The notes below the pieces were generated by a model. The model searched no databases. It was not told the DNA's origin and saw only the letters and a list, made by a program, of their open reading frames with translations. From assembly GCA_963662175.1 (NCBI GenBank), contig OY759217.1, forward strand, positions 16,618,562-16,682,561: a DNA stretch of 64,000 nucleotides, read 5' to 3'. This document shows, in pieces, positions 44,384 through 55,429 of the stretch (position 1 is the stretch's first letter; each line of letters starts with the position of its first letter). The position numbers and the translations under genes are program-made. Source of the stretch: Aradus depressus. Its lineage: Eukaryota; Arthropoda; Insecta; Hemiptera; Aradidae.

Positions 44384-44869
44384 GGAGTGAGAGTGCACGT
44401 GCTGACTTCTTTGTGGTGGACCATAAGGCAAGGTGTGTGGTCTTTGGGAGTCTTACCTCTGGGACCTCGGGTCATAAATAACGTTTGGTTCTGGAGTCGC
44501 AAGGGACAAAGGACACTGACTACCACTGAATGGAGAAGGATGCGGGCTTTCATCGGTCTAATGAGTCGCTCCAATGTAAACATGCTAACGATCCTCCGAC
44601 CTTCCAAATGATATCTCGTCGTTTTGTTGTTCTCTCAATGATCTTCAGACGTTTCAATCCTTAATGAGAGGTACCCCGCCCGAGAGAGAAAGGCCTCTTT
44701 ATGAAGCCCTGTCTGTAGCTACTTCTAAGCTCTGACGACCGGTGAAATCTATCCTAATCATTTTCGGAGCTTATTTACTCGGGAGTTATAACAATAATTT
44801 TTATTTTATTTAAACAAAAACAGGATAATTGGATACATCACACAATTTTGTAATTCTTAACTACAATGT
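44384..44869. other. unassigned DNA right of gap
   Basis: Moderate-GC sequence with an open frame (44387-44611) without recognised family. It may belong to the element that starts at 43999. Confidence 0.3.
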
Positions 44870-45178
44870 CGTCATATCGCCTACTACCAGAGCGTTTTTT
44901 TGTCACTCTGTTAAACTTGAGCCCGACTCTACTATGGGAGTCCTAAATTTTGCCGACCCAAAATTTTCTATTCACCTAATGTAGGGGGGTCTTTAACGTG
45001 TACCTGACATCGTACTGGCTCAGGACCATCGCTTAACGTCGAATCCGAAGGACGGCGTGCTTAAGTTGTTCTTACCTTCCAGATAAAATAAACTAAGGGC
45101 CTCGACCGGGTTTTGAACCCGCGTTCTTGAGGTCAGTAAGCAAGAATGCATACCACTGAGCTACCGCCGCACTCAAAT
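44870..45178 (-). repeat. SINE-A copy, head intact
   Basis: Reversed copy from GTCATATCGCCTACTACCAG to the head (B box GGGTTTTGAACCCGCG on the plus strand; A-box region CACTGAGCTACCG). The 3' tail is missing. Confidence 0.85.
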
Positions 45179-45180
45179 AA

Positions 45181-45830
45181 TATACAGGGTGGCCCAGAAA
45201 AGCGGGCCACAAGTGAAATGACTCCTAAACGGTTGGAGATATCAAAATTGTGCATAGAACTAAAGTTGTAGCACTCGCCGAGAGCTATAATATGGCGTCC
45301 TCGAAAAGACCTAAATGGCTCTTTTAATGACTCAAACAGCCCTTCGAAGGGCGGGGTTCCCTTTTGACCCTTAAGTTTCATTACATTTTATTAAAGTACT
45401 AAAGAAACAAGGTAGAACTGTGCAAACAGATTTTTGATACGTCAAGTAGTTCTCGGAACAAAAACGTTTAAAGTTCCACGTTTTTCTTATTCTGAAGTTA
45501 TTAAATTCCAACTAACTTCAGAATAAGAAAAACGTGGAACTTTAAACGTTTTTGTTCCGAGAACTACTTTACGTATCAAAAATCTGTTTTCACAGTTCTA
45601 CCTTGTTTCTTTAGTACTTTAATAAAATGTAATGAAACTTAAGGGTCAAAAGGGAACCCCGCCCTTCGAAGGGCTATTTGAGCCATTAAAAAGGTCATTT
45701 TTGTCTTTTCGAGGACGCCATACCATAGCTCTCGGCAAGTACTACAACTTTAGTCCTATGCACAATTTTGATATCTCTAACCGTTTAGGAGTTATTTCAC
45801 TTGTGCCCGCTTATCTGGGCCACCCTATAT
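45181..45830. mobile_element. foldback MITE, about 320-bp arms
   Basis: The left arm (45181-45499) and right arm (45515-45830) are almost perfect reverse complements, meeting at TTATTAAATTCCAACT. The ends read ACAGGGTGGCCCAG and CTGGGCCACCCTAT within a TATA context. Landmarks in both arms are CCCTTCGAAGGGC, AAAGTACTAAAGAAACAAGG and GAACAAAAACGTTTAAAG. There is no coding capacity. Transcription through it would give a long hairpin RNA. Confidence 0.9.
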
Positions 45831-45970
45831 GTATATGAATTAATTAACAACTAAAACTGCAATTACGATAGAAATTATAGAATATTAGTGGAGTCCCTCT
45901 ACCAAGAAAATAAAAAAAATGAAGCAAAAATTAAATCTTTTAAATATGAAACACGATTATTATGTAAAAT

Positions 45971-46160
45971 ACTTTTTTGAACACTTATATTGTCTAATTC
46001 CACAAACATATACCTACTTAAATGTGTACCAGTTTCGGCTTACGCCATCGTCAGCACAATAACTATTGTTGAACCTTGTGCTGCCGATGGCGTAAGCCGA
46101 AACCGGTACACATTTAAGTATATGTTTGTGGAATTAGACAATATAAGTGTTCAAAAAAGT
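45971..46160. mobile_element. inverted pair of second-type hammerhead modules
   Basis: Two arms of about 86 bp (AACACTTATATTGTCTAATTCC ... GTCAGCAC and mirror) around a 20-bp centre (AATAACTATTGTTGAACCTT). Each arm contains a hammerhead-like core different in stem II from the 35743 type. Confidence 0.75.
46024..46057 (-). ncRNA. hammerhead ribozyme-like motif, second type
   Basis: Minus strand: GTG (stem I), CTGACGA, T, stem II GGC-GTAA-GCC, GAAA, CTGGT (minimal stem III), A, CAC closing stem I. The CTGACGA differs from CTGATGA only at the variable seventh position of the core. The mirror copy at 46078-46111 has CTGCCGA, which changes an invariant A and should be inactive. Confidence 0.55.
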
Positions 46161-46459
46161 GTTTTATCTATCATTTTATTTTATTTATTTGTATTTCCAC
46201 TATATCTACACAGAACGCAAAAAAGTATTCGGACGATTATTATAGCTATTTTTTTTCATTTTTGAATAATGAGAAAAAACAAATTAACATTTTAATTGAC
46301 AAAATTTAAGGTTAAAGATTAAATAATTACCATAATATGGTAATATATTATATTATGGTATATTAGGTATGTACTTATATATTTTTTTAAAAAATCTTCC
46401 ATTTTCTTCTGATTTTCCATGGTACCTCTTTTTGAGGCGTAATCTACATTTCTTAAAAA
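46161..46459. other. unassigned AT-rich DNA
   Basis: AT-rich; a short self-complementary ATATTATGGTA stretch lies at 46330-46365. No gene is seen. Confidence 0.3.
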
Positions 46460-46615
46460 AAAATGTCGTCCGTGGAGCACCGGCAATGTACTTCCCCAGC
46501 ACGAATTAATCAACTAAGTTTTTGATTTCTGAGCCCCCTTCTGATATTCCCTTTAACCTTCGTTTAACGTCTTTAGCTAAACCGATGTACTTCGTATATC
46601 TAGGGAAGTAAAAAG
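46460..46615 (+). repeat. repeat B, internally deleted, both ends kept
   Basis: Starts GTCGTCCGTGGAGCACCGGC and GTACTTCCCCAGCACG. It jumps to the 3' end (ACTTCGTATATCTAGGGAAGTAAAAAG). It shows that TACTTCCCCAG and C(T/A)GGGGAAGTA are opposed ends. Confidence 0.75.
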
Positions 46616-47369
46616 AAGTTTTTCTGCTAATTTAAATTACAAAATTTCAAATTATATTATTCAACCTTTCTCAGGATTACCCCCTGGGGTCTGTAATTCA
46701 GACCCTAGCCAGATGTTGGCCTCGCATCGTACACCATATTACCTAATTCCCCTGTGGTGATATCAACGATCATTGTCATACCTGTCAATATCATAGTCGT
46801 GTAATTCCGTAGACAAAGAAGACTACATGAGACGGCGGTTGTTCAGATGGTCTTGGTCAGTAATGACGACTCCCTCCCCCACCTCCGTAATAAAGTGTTC
46901 TGAGCGGGACTTTGTTCGTTCATGACTGGCCGATCGTAAATGTACCGGGGAGCAGCCATTCAGCAAGGCTTGTCTAATTAGGGTCTACAGTCACACCTAT
47001 CAGAGGAGATCCTCTGCGCAGGCGTTCTACAAAAAACAATGGCCACTATAACTGCCCTCTTTAGGGCCAGTAATGAACACGGTTCGTGACCATCCTGAAT
47101 TGGCCCTTTCAAATACCTACACTTCCATCTCATGCATTGCAAACAACTGAGGGAGAGAGCGGCAGCACATCAATACTATCACAGACGTTATTCAAAAATT
47201 ACCAAAATATTTTGAGATGGGGAATTAAGTGCATATACTATAACTTGAGAAACGCAGAAAAATTTTGGAAATGTATAATAAACAAATGTGACGTAAATTA
47301 CTTCTACTTGTACTAATTAGATACACCACGAAGACTGTCAAAATGGCATCTCAAAACCTACTTTTTTAG
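46616..47369. other. unassigned DNA
   Basis: 46680-47090 is moderately GC-rich with no long frame. It matches nothing recognised. Confidence 0.3.
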
Positions 47370-47547
47370 ATTTTTGCTATATTTACGCAAAGGTTGGTCC
47401 TTATTAAAATTACGACATCCATTGCCCCGGGAGGGAGTTCTATCTATGAAATAAAACTCACTCCCGGACGGAATCCGAACCCACAAATCATGGTGAGACC
47501 ATGCGACCAAAGCCCTACACTCTAGCCCGCACGGCCACCATGACCCC
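47370..47547 (-). repeat. second tRNA-derived SINE
   Basis: On the minus strand it starts GGGGTCATGGTGGCCGTGCG, with a TGGCCGTGCGGGCT A-box region like class II tRNAs. A B box, GGGTTCGGATTCC, follows about 50 bases on. It then has a tail part with CCCTCCCGGGGCAATGGATG. It is unrelated to SINE-A; a single copy is seen here. A plus-strand TAATAATAAATTTATTTCC at 47584 resembles a LINE tail. Confidence 0.55.
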
Positions 47548-47859
47548 AAATTACAATTTTCAAAAAGCCCTCAGATTTGAGATAATAATAAATTTATTTC
47601 CATTAAACCAATACATGGTAATAGGATACGTCAAAATAATTTATACATTAAGCTTATAAATTAGATTTATAATTACTTGAGTCTAACACACATATGATTA
47701 GTAATAATAAGAAAACTATTAAAAAAAGTAAAATGAATAAAAACTGAATAAATAAATACTTAAAAATATATAAGTATAAAAAAAAATTAATACATAGATA
47801 CATTTATAATAAGTAGACACATCTTTCAATTTAATAAAAATTAAGATAACTATTTTTCA

Positions 47860-47998
47860 TATGTGATAGTAAGATGTTGTGGGACTAGATTTCTAATAGA
47901 AATAAAAGACGTTGTCTTCCCACTGTTTTATTTATACCAGAACCGGTTTTCGACGCAACAGCGTCCTCATCAGTGGTTCATCCCACCCACACAGCGGT
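47860..47998. repeat. solo hammerhead-bearing module
   Basis: A single, unpaired copy of the left half of the 35665 insertion: TATGTGATAGTAAGATGTTG, AATAGAAATAAAAGACG, CCCACTGTTTTATTT, hammerhead, GGTTCATCCCACCCAC. It shows that the module also exists alone. Confidence 0.75.
47936..47977 (-). ncRNA. hammerhead ribozyme-like motif (intact)
   Basis: Minus strand: ACCA, CTGATGA, an unpaired G in place of T, stem II GACGC-TGTT-GCGTC, GAAA, ACCGGTT, C, TGGT. Core and stems are as in 35848-35889. Confidence 0.7.
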
Positions 47999-48043
47999 TG
48001 GAAGATAACTATTTTTCAAAAAACTCTTCGGAAGTGTCTTTAT

Positions 48044-48090
48044 CCCAACGATGTTTCGGGACGTTTTTACGTCCCTTCATCAGGTCCCAA
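48044..48090 (-). ncRNA. third hammerhead-like core, stem I not formed
   Basis: Minus strand: GGGAC, CTGATGA, A, stem II GGGACGT-AAAA-ACGTCCC, GAAA, CATCGTT, GGGA. Core and stem II are perfect, but the two flanks do not pair as stem I. It may be a relic or part of a larger fold. Confidence 0.4.
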
Positions 48091-48472
48091 TGTGCGAGAT
48101 ATAGAAAAAAAAGAAAACAATGTAAACTATAACAATATATGAGTATAAAAAATAAAATAAATATATAAAATAATCAATTATAAATGAATAAATAAAAAGT
48201 CTAAATAGATAAATAAAAAATATATAAAGGAATAAATAAAAACTTGAATAAATAAAACAAAAAGGTACATTCGACTGACCTTTAAGATTAAATGTCCCGT
48301 ATTTTATTATGAATGTATCCAGAACCCTCTAATGGCGATATTTAATGATTTTCAGCCGTAAGGTGTTCGGGGATAACATTTTATTTAGTACGAGGATTCA
48401 GAAGTCACTATTTTAGTCAAATATTGAATTTTAGCCCAGTCCATCTATTGGCTTTGAAGCGAGAGCGAAGTT

Positions 48473-48650
48473 CCGCACTCCGTCCTGTGGAAGGGACATT
48501 AAGCGATGGTTCCGAGCCTGTACGATGTCATGTGCTCAGGATTCCCATAATTTAGTCGGTCTCATGTCCAACAGAGTGACGAAAGAGCGCTCTGGTAGTA
48601 GGCGATATGACCTTGTAGTTAAAGCTCGAACATGAGTCATAACTAACTAA
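48473..48650 (+). repeat. SINE-A copy, shortened
   Basis: CCGCACTCCGTCCTGTGGAAG through AGAGCGCTCTGGTAGTAGGC to CATGAGTCATAACTAACTAAC. A segment between GATGTCA and GGATTCCC is deleted. Confidence 0.8.
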
Positions 48651-49971
48651 CAGTTACAGAGGTAATTCAGAGAGCTGCAATATCTGAAAGTCCTAATTGA
48701 AAAAGTGAAAGTTTGTTTCTGTTTTTTTTTTTCCTCCATTTGATAAGGATTGCAGCAAGGTTCCTTATTGGGCCCTACTCTCACCAATAATTACAGACTA
48801 TCATTCTTCGTCCCATTTAATACCATGTTAAAACCTTGCGCAATTTCACATTAAATACAATTCCGATTACTTCTAGTTGCAGAGATTTTCGTGGACGAAA
48901 AAGAGAAAAGAAACAGAAGAAACCGTCTTGTAAAGAAATTAATTTGATATTTAATTTTTGTTTGATGACGTTAACTAATTTTGTAAATCGTTACTATTAT
49001 TATCGAACTTACGAACACACTCCCCATCTCTCTCTTTTTTATTCCTTGGGTTAAAAAATACTGAGCAATACTAGGTAGAAAGTAAAAATATTTTGGCCTG
49101 GAATACGTCTGCATACATACTAGGACGGCAAAATCAGAATTTATTATGTTGCTTAAATTATATTTTTATTTATTTTATGTATGAAGCAGTTATTTTATGT
49201 TCTTGTATATGATGATTGAGATAAACTATACAGTAAATAAATGGAACTGAATGAATTGTTATTTCTCATTTAAAAATATATAGACTTCGTCGTTAGCAAG
49301 ACAAACGCTAATCTTGTAACACAGACCGGAATTTGAGTTCAGTATTTTACTGCAACAACAAATAAAAGAAAATTGTAAGAAATTAAACGGTGAACGATTT
49401 TGACGATTTGAAAAATTTATATAATTTTTTTTAATTGTTGAAATTTGAAACAAGTACTTTGAATCGATACAAGTAATATCTATTCGACACCTACTTGGTA
49501 TCGAAAGAAAAGTATCGATACCAAAAGTACTTGGTATTGGATAAAAGTATCGATACTTTACTTGTATTTACTTGTATCGATAGATCCCTATTCATGGGAC
49601 CTTGAAACATGAAAATTCGTTGAAATCTCTATATCGAATTTCCGTAAATGTATTTGTAATGACATTGGATATTTTGCGCCGGTAGTCTGGTGCCCTGGGG
49701 GGAAAGGGGGGAGGGGAGGGGCGGCACACACTTTGCTTGCGTCTCCCTTGGTTAGCACCAATGTACAAGTGACGTTGACAGAGAGTGCAGTGAGGAGTGG
49801 GTAACAATGTAATGAAGCTAATTTGCATGCTGGTGTGAAATTGCCACCATGTCGAGATGTCGGAAGTGTCCTTCGAATTTATGTCTTAATTGAACATGTC
49901 GGGCTCAAGGTACCTACTACGTACAGAGGCAGGCTTCATACTCGTTCACAGACCAACCAACCTATATCTAA
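48651..49971. other. AT-rich DNA; MITE terminus; LINE-like tail
   Basis: 49480-49592 has multiple ATCGATAC/GTATCGAT motifs ending CGATAGATCCCTA, which looks like one end of a hAT-type MITE. 49225-49260 (GTAAATAAATGGAACTGAATG) looks like a LINE tail. No gene is recognised; the repeat B scrap at 49600-49640 is short. Confidence 0.4.
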
Positions 49972-50780
49972 GTGAGATTCCTTTGCGAAATATACGGGAA
50001 GTTATGTAATCGGCCAGATTCGATGCTAAGTTTTCAACGTAATTTCACGTTTTCCGACCCCTTGATTCCAAAAATGAAAAAAAAAGTCGGGGAATCACCG
50101 GCAATGTACATCCCCAGAACGAATTATCAATTAATTTTTCGCTCCGTCTCCAAAACCAGTCGACTATATATATATGTTCTATATTTAGTCGATAAATTCA
50201 TTACAATGGCAGTTATTGGGGTTTTTGAATTGAGGCCCTATTCCCTTCAGCCAATATCGCTGAAATTAAAAAGGTTTATTCCTCATTGGGTTTTGACTTC
50301 AAATATGAAATTTCATGTCGATATGTTTATGACATCGGCAGTTACTGAGGTCTTCGAGTTGAGCCCCTCTGATCCTTCCCTCTCCCTTGTCGATACCGCT
50401 GAAAATTTATAAGTGTCGTCCGTATGGTGTTTTGAATTAATATATAAAATTTCATGTTGATACATTCATTCTGTTGTGAGTTATCGTATTCACAGACACA
50501 AACAAAACATAGACATATTTGTTTTCATATTGGGAATCTTGGATGTCGAAAAACATGAAATTCCTTTGAAAACTCCGCATCAAATTTTTTATTGATATCA
50601 TAATTTCCCCTATACTTCATACAGCTGAGGATGTAGAACCTCATATCTGTGTGTTTGTCTGTGAATGTGATTCCATTCGATAAAATGAATGTATCTACAC
50701 GAAATATTGTAGGACTGAGTAAGGTACCTAATGATTCTCAGCCTAATCGACCGAAGAGGGGTTGGGTTAAAATATAGAGC
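49972..50780. repeat. repeat B cluster: minus, plus, minus
   Basis: 49990-50082 is a reversed 3' end (GGGAAGTTATGTAATCGGCC). 50085-50635 is a plus copy with the CGGGGAATCACCGGC start and CTTCATACAGCTGAGG end. 50640-50780 is a reversed fragment. The open frame at 49972-50412 is only a translation of this repeat. Confidence 0.75.
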
Positions 50781-51242
50781 TCAAACTTAGTTGTTTACAA
50801 ATACTTCGAACTCGGGAAGTACTTATTCAGTTATAAGTTGTACTCTCTACTGAGTAAAGTGATGTCTTTAAAAAATCCGGAGACCTACTACTGACGGAGA
50901 ATTTCTAATTGTATGTAATTCTGTCAAACTTTTTGTCAGAAAAGTTTAAAGAAAAGTTAAAATGTTCATATTATTCTTGCACATTTCAAGGATAGATTCC
51001 AGGAATGCTAACCACTCACCCAACGTGTGGTTAAGCTGGGGACCCTCCAAGTCAATTATTAGATAGTGACCAGGGTCTGGGTTGGACCACACAAAGACCC
51101 CTGGTCCATTGTCAAGCCCCCCGATCTGTGGATCTCAACATACCAAACCTCCGGCCATTGTGTACCTCTCTTGATGAAGGGGAACACACTCCCCATCTCT
51201 CCACCACCTTAAACCTCCCTTTAAATCCTATTTTCTATGCTA
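50781..51242. other. unassigned DNA
   Basis: 51000-51190 is GC-balanced with no frame or repeat recognised. Confidence 0.3.
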
Positions 51243-51505
51243 TTTGGTCCTTCAGAATCCTCTAAGGACGACACCTATTAATTTTCAGCTAAATCGGCCA
51301 AAGACAAAAGGTAATAGGGGGAGGCTTAACACAAAACTTTAATAAATGCCGATGTAATGAAACAAACGACACAAAATTTAGTATGAGGAAAAATATTTAG
51401 TTTTTGCCCTAACGGTCAATTGGCTTAGGAGGGAGAGCGAAAACGTAATTGATTAATTTGTGTTGGGGAAGTACCCAGCTGGTGATTCACCGACGACTTT
51501 TTTTT
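51243..51505 (-). repeat. repeat B copy
   Basis: Reversed copy ending in GGTGATTCACCGACGAC after TTGGGGAAGTACC, so the 5' end hairpin is intact. Confidence 0.8.
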
Positions 51506-52124
51506 ATTTATTTTGGACTGAATAAATTTCTTGTATAAATAATATATGAAGCTTTTTTTCGTCTCAAGAAGAAAGAAAGGAAGTAAGCAGGCGAAGTTTT
51601 CAGACATACGAGTATTAACGGTAATTCGGATGCGTCTAATTATATTTTTAAAATCATGCGGTAATAAGTAAATAAAAAATAGAGCGATGCTGCCTGTCAC
51701 ACATCTTTGGTTAAATTGTTCTCTTCCTGCCACCTTTGGAAGAGCAAGCTACTAACAACAACTTTATTACTTAGGACCATGTGTCAGGGTTAATAACTGT
51801 TCTTAGTTCTACTGAGACAATAAATAAAAGGAAGATGAAGAGGGGGGAAATAATAAAAAAAAAAAGAATGCCTGGAGATATTTTTCAAAGAGACTCACAC
51901 AGTGAGAAGCGGGTAATTGTTTGTGAAGAATGAATGGTTGCTCCTCAACACTCAACTTGCAACTTGCTCACTTGCAACATTCTCACTTGCAGCTTGCTCA
52001 CTTCCTAAACGGAGAAAAATATATTCTTGCGGCAAGAAAAAATATTCTTGCGGCAAAGCAAATTTCTTCTTGCGGCAAAAAAGTTTTATTCTGTATTCTG
52101 TGTCGGTTATGGGGAATAGTAGAC
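51506..52124. other. unassigned DNA with short tandem motifs
   Basis: 51945-52080 holds CTTGCAACTTGCTCACTTGC-type and CTTGCGGCAAG-type short repeats. No gene is seen. Confidence 0.4.
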
Positions 52125-52715
52125 ACCACTGGCGCGTGCCCCCCCCCCCCCCCCACCCCCCCTGGCCAGAGCAAAAAACCAAGAAAAAAATTAAATAAAC
52201 TAAAAAAATTGTTTTTATTAAAAATGGATTGGTTGCAAGTTACCAATAGGATCTTCAAATTTCCCCTGCGTCTGATTCCTAAATCAGCAATCAGCTGTTA
52301 CATAAATGTACATGTACAAAACAAGTCATATTACATTTATTTAAATATACATGAATTCGATCATTTCATTTCCTCGCTCAAAATCTTCATTTATGTTACC
52401 TATACTTTATAGTCTTAGAGCTGAATTTACATGCGCAAAAAAATGCAAAGCGCAGCAGCAGCAAATGCACGCTAATGGAGGTGAGCCATTTAATTCTACA
52501 AGCACAGAAACCACAGCGTGCATTTGCTGCAACTGCGCTTTGCATTTTTGCTGCTCATGTAAAGTCAGCTTATGTATTACAGTCAGTGGTTAGCTCAGGG
52601 GGAGCTTCTAGAGGTCCGAGTCTCTAAAATTAATAACAAAAAGTCTGCAACGCTAACCAGGGAAACTGCGGGCTGTGCCCTCCGGGAGTCTATACCCCCC
52701 ACCCTCGTAGCCTAA
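52125..52715. mobile_element. hAT element copy, ends eroded
   Basis: Matches 5905-6580 over CTGGCCAGAGCA...AAACC, ATGTACATGTACAAAACAAG..TTACATTTATTTAAATA, the internal inverted AGCAGCAGC/GCAAAGCGC pair and CTCGTAGCCTAAC. The CAGGGGCGTAGCC ends are gone; a C tract (52140-52160) replaces part of the left side. Confidence 0.75.
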
Positions 52716-53000
52716 CTACTAGACACTAATAGGTGATGAGGAATAGTTGACACCAGAGGTGATAGGGAATAGTAGTACACACCATTAGGTGATTCTCTCG
52801 ATGAGAATATAGTTTTACTATACAAACTACAAACTATACAAAGTATGTTTTTTAATTTAATTCTGTAAGAAGATGTCTTCTTGCAACAAGAATATAGTTT
52901 TCTCCGTGTATTAACTAGTCTTATTCCATTCTTTGGTATTATTTTAAAATTTGTTATTTTGCCGTTCACATTGATTCTGTCTGTTCCCTGTTGAAAGTAG

Positions 53001-53233
53001 AGCACGTCGTACTTCGAATGGGATTTTATTTCATGGTTGGTATGGGACGTTAAGAGATGATCCTGAGTCTGTTCAATGTCAGCTACTCCTTAAAGACCCT
53101 ACCCTATGGGAATAAACCAATTTAGGACTCCTACTGTAGTCTTGGGGGCACATGTCCAATAGAATGGCGAAAGAGCACTAGTAGTGGCGATATGACCTCG
53201 TAGTTAATGCCCGGGCCAGTCACAACAACTAAC
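53001..53233 (+). repeat. SINE-A copy, diverged
   Basis: GCACGTCGTACTTCGAATGG to GCCCGGGCCAGTCACAACAACTAAC, with a 25-bp insertion after the first GGGA. Confidence 0.75.
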
Positions 53234-53235
53234 TA

Positions 53236-53902
53236 CAGTAGGACCTCTTTAAGTCGAACCTCGATAAGTCGAAAACCTCCAAAACTCGACAAAAAGTTTT
53301 GTTCCTTTCCCTTCAAGCCCCAAAACCTCCATTACTCGAAATCTCAACCCTCTATTAGTCGAAATAATCAGTGAGTCCCTACAAGCCATTTTGGTACATA
53401 TTTTCCCTGTATAACTCGAAAAAATAAATTGGACCTCTGTATCTCGACCGTAGCAATGTTTTATTTTACAACCTTTACAACTCGATTATTTGAAACTTAT
53501 TACCTCTATAGCTCGAAGAAAAATAAGTTACCGACTTAAAGAATTTGCCGACAATGTACACCATTGTTTCTTAGAAAACAATTTAGGAGTATACAATAAA
53601 TAGGATTACCAATTATCTAAAGCAAAAAAAAATTACTGCCTTTTTTTAATACCTACATATACTACGTATTTTTTATTTTAAGGATGTTTTGAAATAATGT
53701 TGATTTATAATAAATATAAATATGTTTGTTACCTCTGTAACTTGAATTTTTATTTATTTCACCTCTCTAACTCAAAATTAGGTAGAATGAATCTTAACCT
53801 CTACAAGTCGAATCAAAATCCGCCTAAGTCGAAATCCTCCATAAGTCGAAAACTCTATAACTCGAATTTTTTGGCGTCTCCCTTGATAGAGAGGTTCTAC
53901 TG
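53236..53902. mobile_element. Tigger-like MITE with TCGAA iterons
   Basis: Ends: CAGTAGGACCTCTTTAAGTC at the left and the complement of CAGTAGAACCTCTCTATCAA at the right, each next to TA (53234-53235, 53903-53904). Inside, the motif (A/T)A(A/C)(G/C)TCGAA recurs at least a dozen times near both ends (ATAAGTCGAAAACCTCC, TATAACTCGAA). Iterated subterminal motifs are typical transposase-binding arrays. There is no transposase frame. Confidence 0.8.
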
Positions 53903-53904
53903 TA

Positions 53905-54560
53905 TATATACTTATCGTTAGTATCGAAATGGTTTCTGTATAGAGCGCTCTCCTTGTAACAATTTCTGCTTCAAAACGTTTTTTCGTTTTTCTTCCTGTC
54001 TATGGAGGTTGATGCAGGTGATCTAAAGAAAACTGTTGTCACTGACACATTCTCAACGCAACCGTTCGCAGACTCTACAAGAAGGATCGCCGAACTAAAT
54101 TGACACATGACTTGGCCCTGAATGTTTGCTTAGCTGAAAACGAACATTCGCGCCTTAGGGTGACTATGGGTGCGGCTGGATCATTGAGTCCCACCTCTGG
54201 TCCCCATTTCTATACTCACGTCAGGGAGATAAATATCTTTCTGTAGGATTGTTTCACACTCCACCCACCTTCTTCACGAGGCGCCGGCACACATCAAAGG
54301 CATCACAAAACTACTTCACTAGGCTCAGGCGCCTCCGCAAATTGCCTTTCTCTCAAACATTGGCAAATTTCTCCATTAAATATTTTGATAGAATCTGTTT
54401 GGTGATTGAAGAAGAAAATGAAATTTTTTTAATAGGTAGTGTTTTTGACGGGTGAGTTGTAGCTATACATAGAATACTTTTGATGTTGACTACTCTTAGT
54501 GTTCAGAATAATATTGAATACTTAATTTGGAGAAAGTTACAACTTTTTGGAGAAATTCGT
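53905..54560. other. unassigned DNA
   Basis: An open frame (54249-54455) in moderately GC-rich DNA has no recognised family. Confidence 0.3.
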
Positions 54561-54589
54561 AATCAAATTTGTTGCTGATCCTCATTTAT

Positions 54590-54960
54590 TTGTTTTTCGT
54601 TAACAACGGACGCTGAAGATCCTTAGCCGCCAGCACCAGCCTCCTCCACCAGGTGCGCCATCGGTCCCCAATTCACCACATGGTGTTCCACAGCATCCTC
54701 AGCCGTGTTCTTCCTCGTAGGCTTCTTGGATCTGAATGTCCATGACGCCTTCTACGGCTTTCTGGGATCCTCTTCTCTCCACATGCCCCACCACAAGCAC
54801 CCTGATTTCATGCCTGTTACTACGATCTGCCATTGCCAGAATATGTCCCCTCTTTGCTCTGATCCTTCACTCTTGGGTATCTCTATCCTTGACCAGATCC
54901 TCGATTTTCTTCAGCACTTCATTTCCACTACTATTAAGGTAATGAATTGTATTAGTACAT
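54590..54960 (-). pseudogene. possible LINE ORF2 C-terminal remnant
   Basis: Minus-strand frames with stops give a GHVERR-like motif (VVGHVERRGSQKAVEGV) and further on DRWRTWWRRLVLAA. These resemble the 'W.GHV.RM' and 'DR..WR..V..A' motifs after the reverse transcriptase in several arthropod LINEs. The match is weak and broken across frames. Confidence 0.3.
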
Positions 54961-55429
54961 CCCCCATACATACTCTTGAATCATTTTGGGAAATGTTTAG
55001 TTGCGCGTTCGAACTCTCTTTTTTGATCAACTCCCTGATGATAGGTTTTTGTGTAACTCAGAATGTAAGTAGGGACTGAAGGAAGGTTTGAGAATGCCAT
55101 TTCTGGCGGCAAGAAAAAATAAAACGCTTTGAGACATTTTTGACTGAGGTTTATGCTACTCTAGGGTCATCTGTTAGATTAGCATTGAAACATTGGCATA
55201 TAAGTTATGCTCTCTGAAGGTCCAATATGTATATGCGCCCTATTAGTGTAGATAACTTAAGCACATATTTATCAAATGAGAATAAAAGGAACTCTGACAA
55301 GCCTTAAGCCATGACTAACTTATTATTTGACCGAGCGAGACATTGTTGAATAGTTGCTTACATAGAAAAAAAAAAGTCCAATTAATGAAAGTTTTCGTTC
55401 TCCCTCAGAAACTAATTCATTTGAAAATC

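Noticed and set aside
44107..44607. Open frames crossing the N gap
   Set aside because: They consist mostly of undetermined bases and have no meaning.
49972..50412. 146-residue plus-strand open frame
   Set aside because: It spans the junction of two repeat B copies in opposite orientation, and its peptide motifs recur wherever repeat B is read.
51930..52412. 160-residue plus-strand open frame
   Set aside because: It runs through short tandem motifs, a C tract and hAT element sequence; no protein features.
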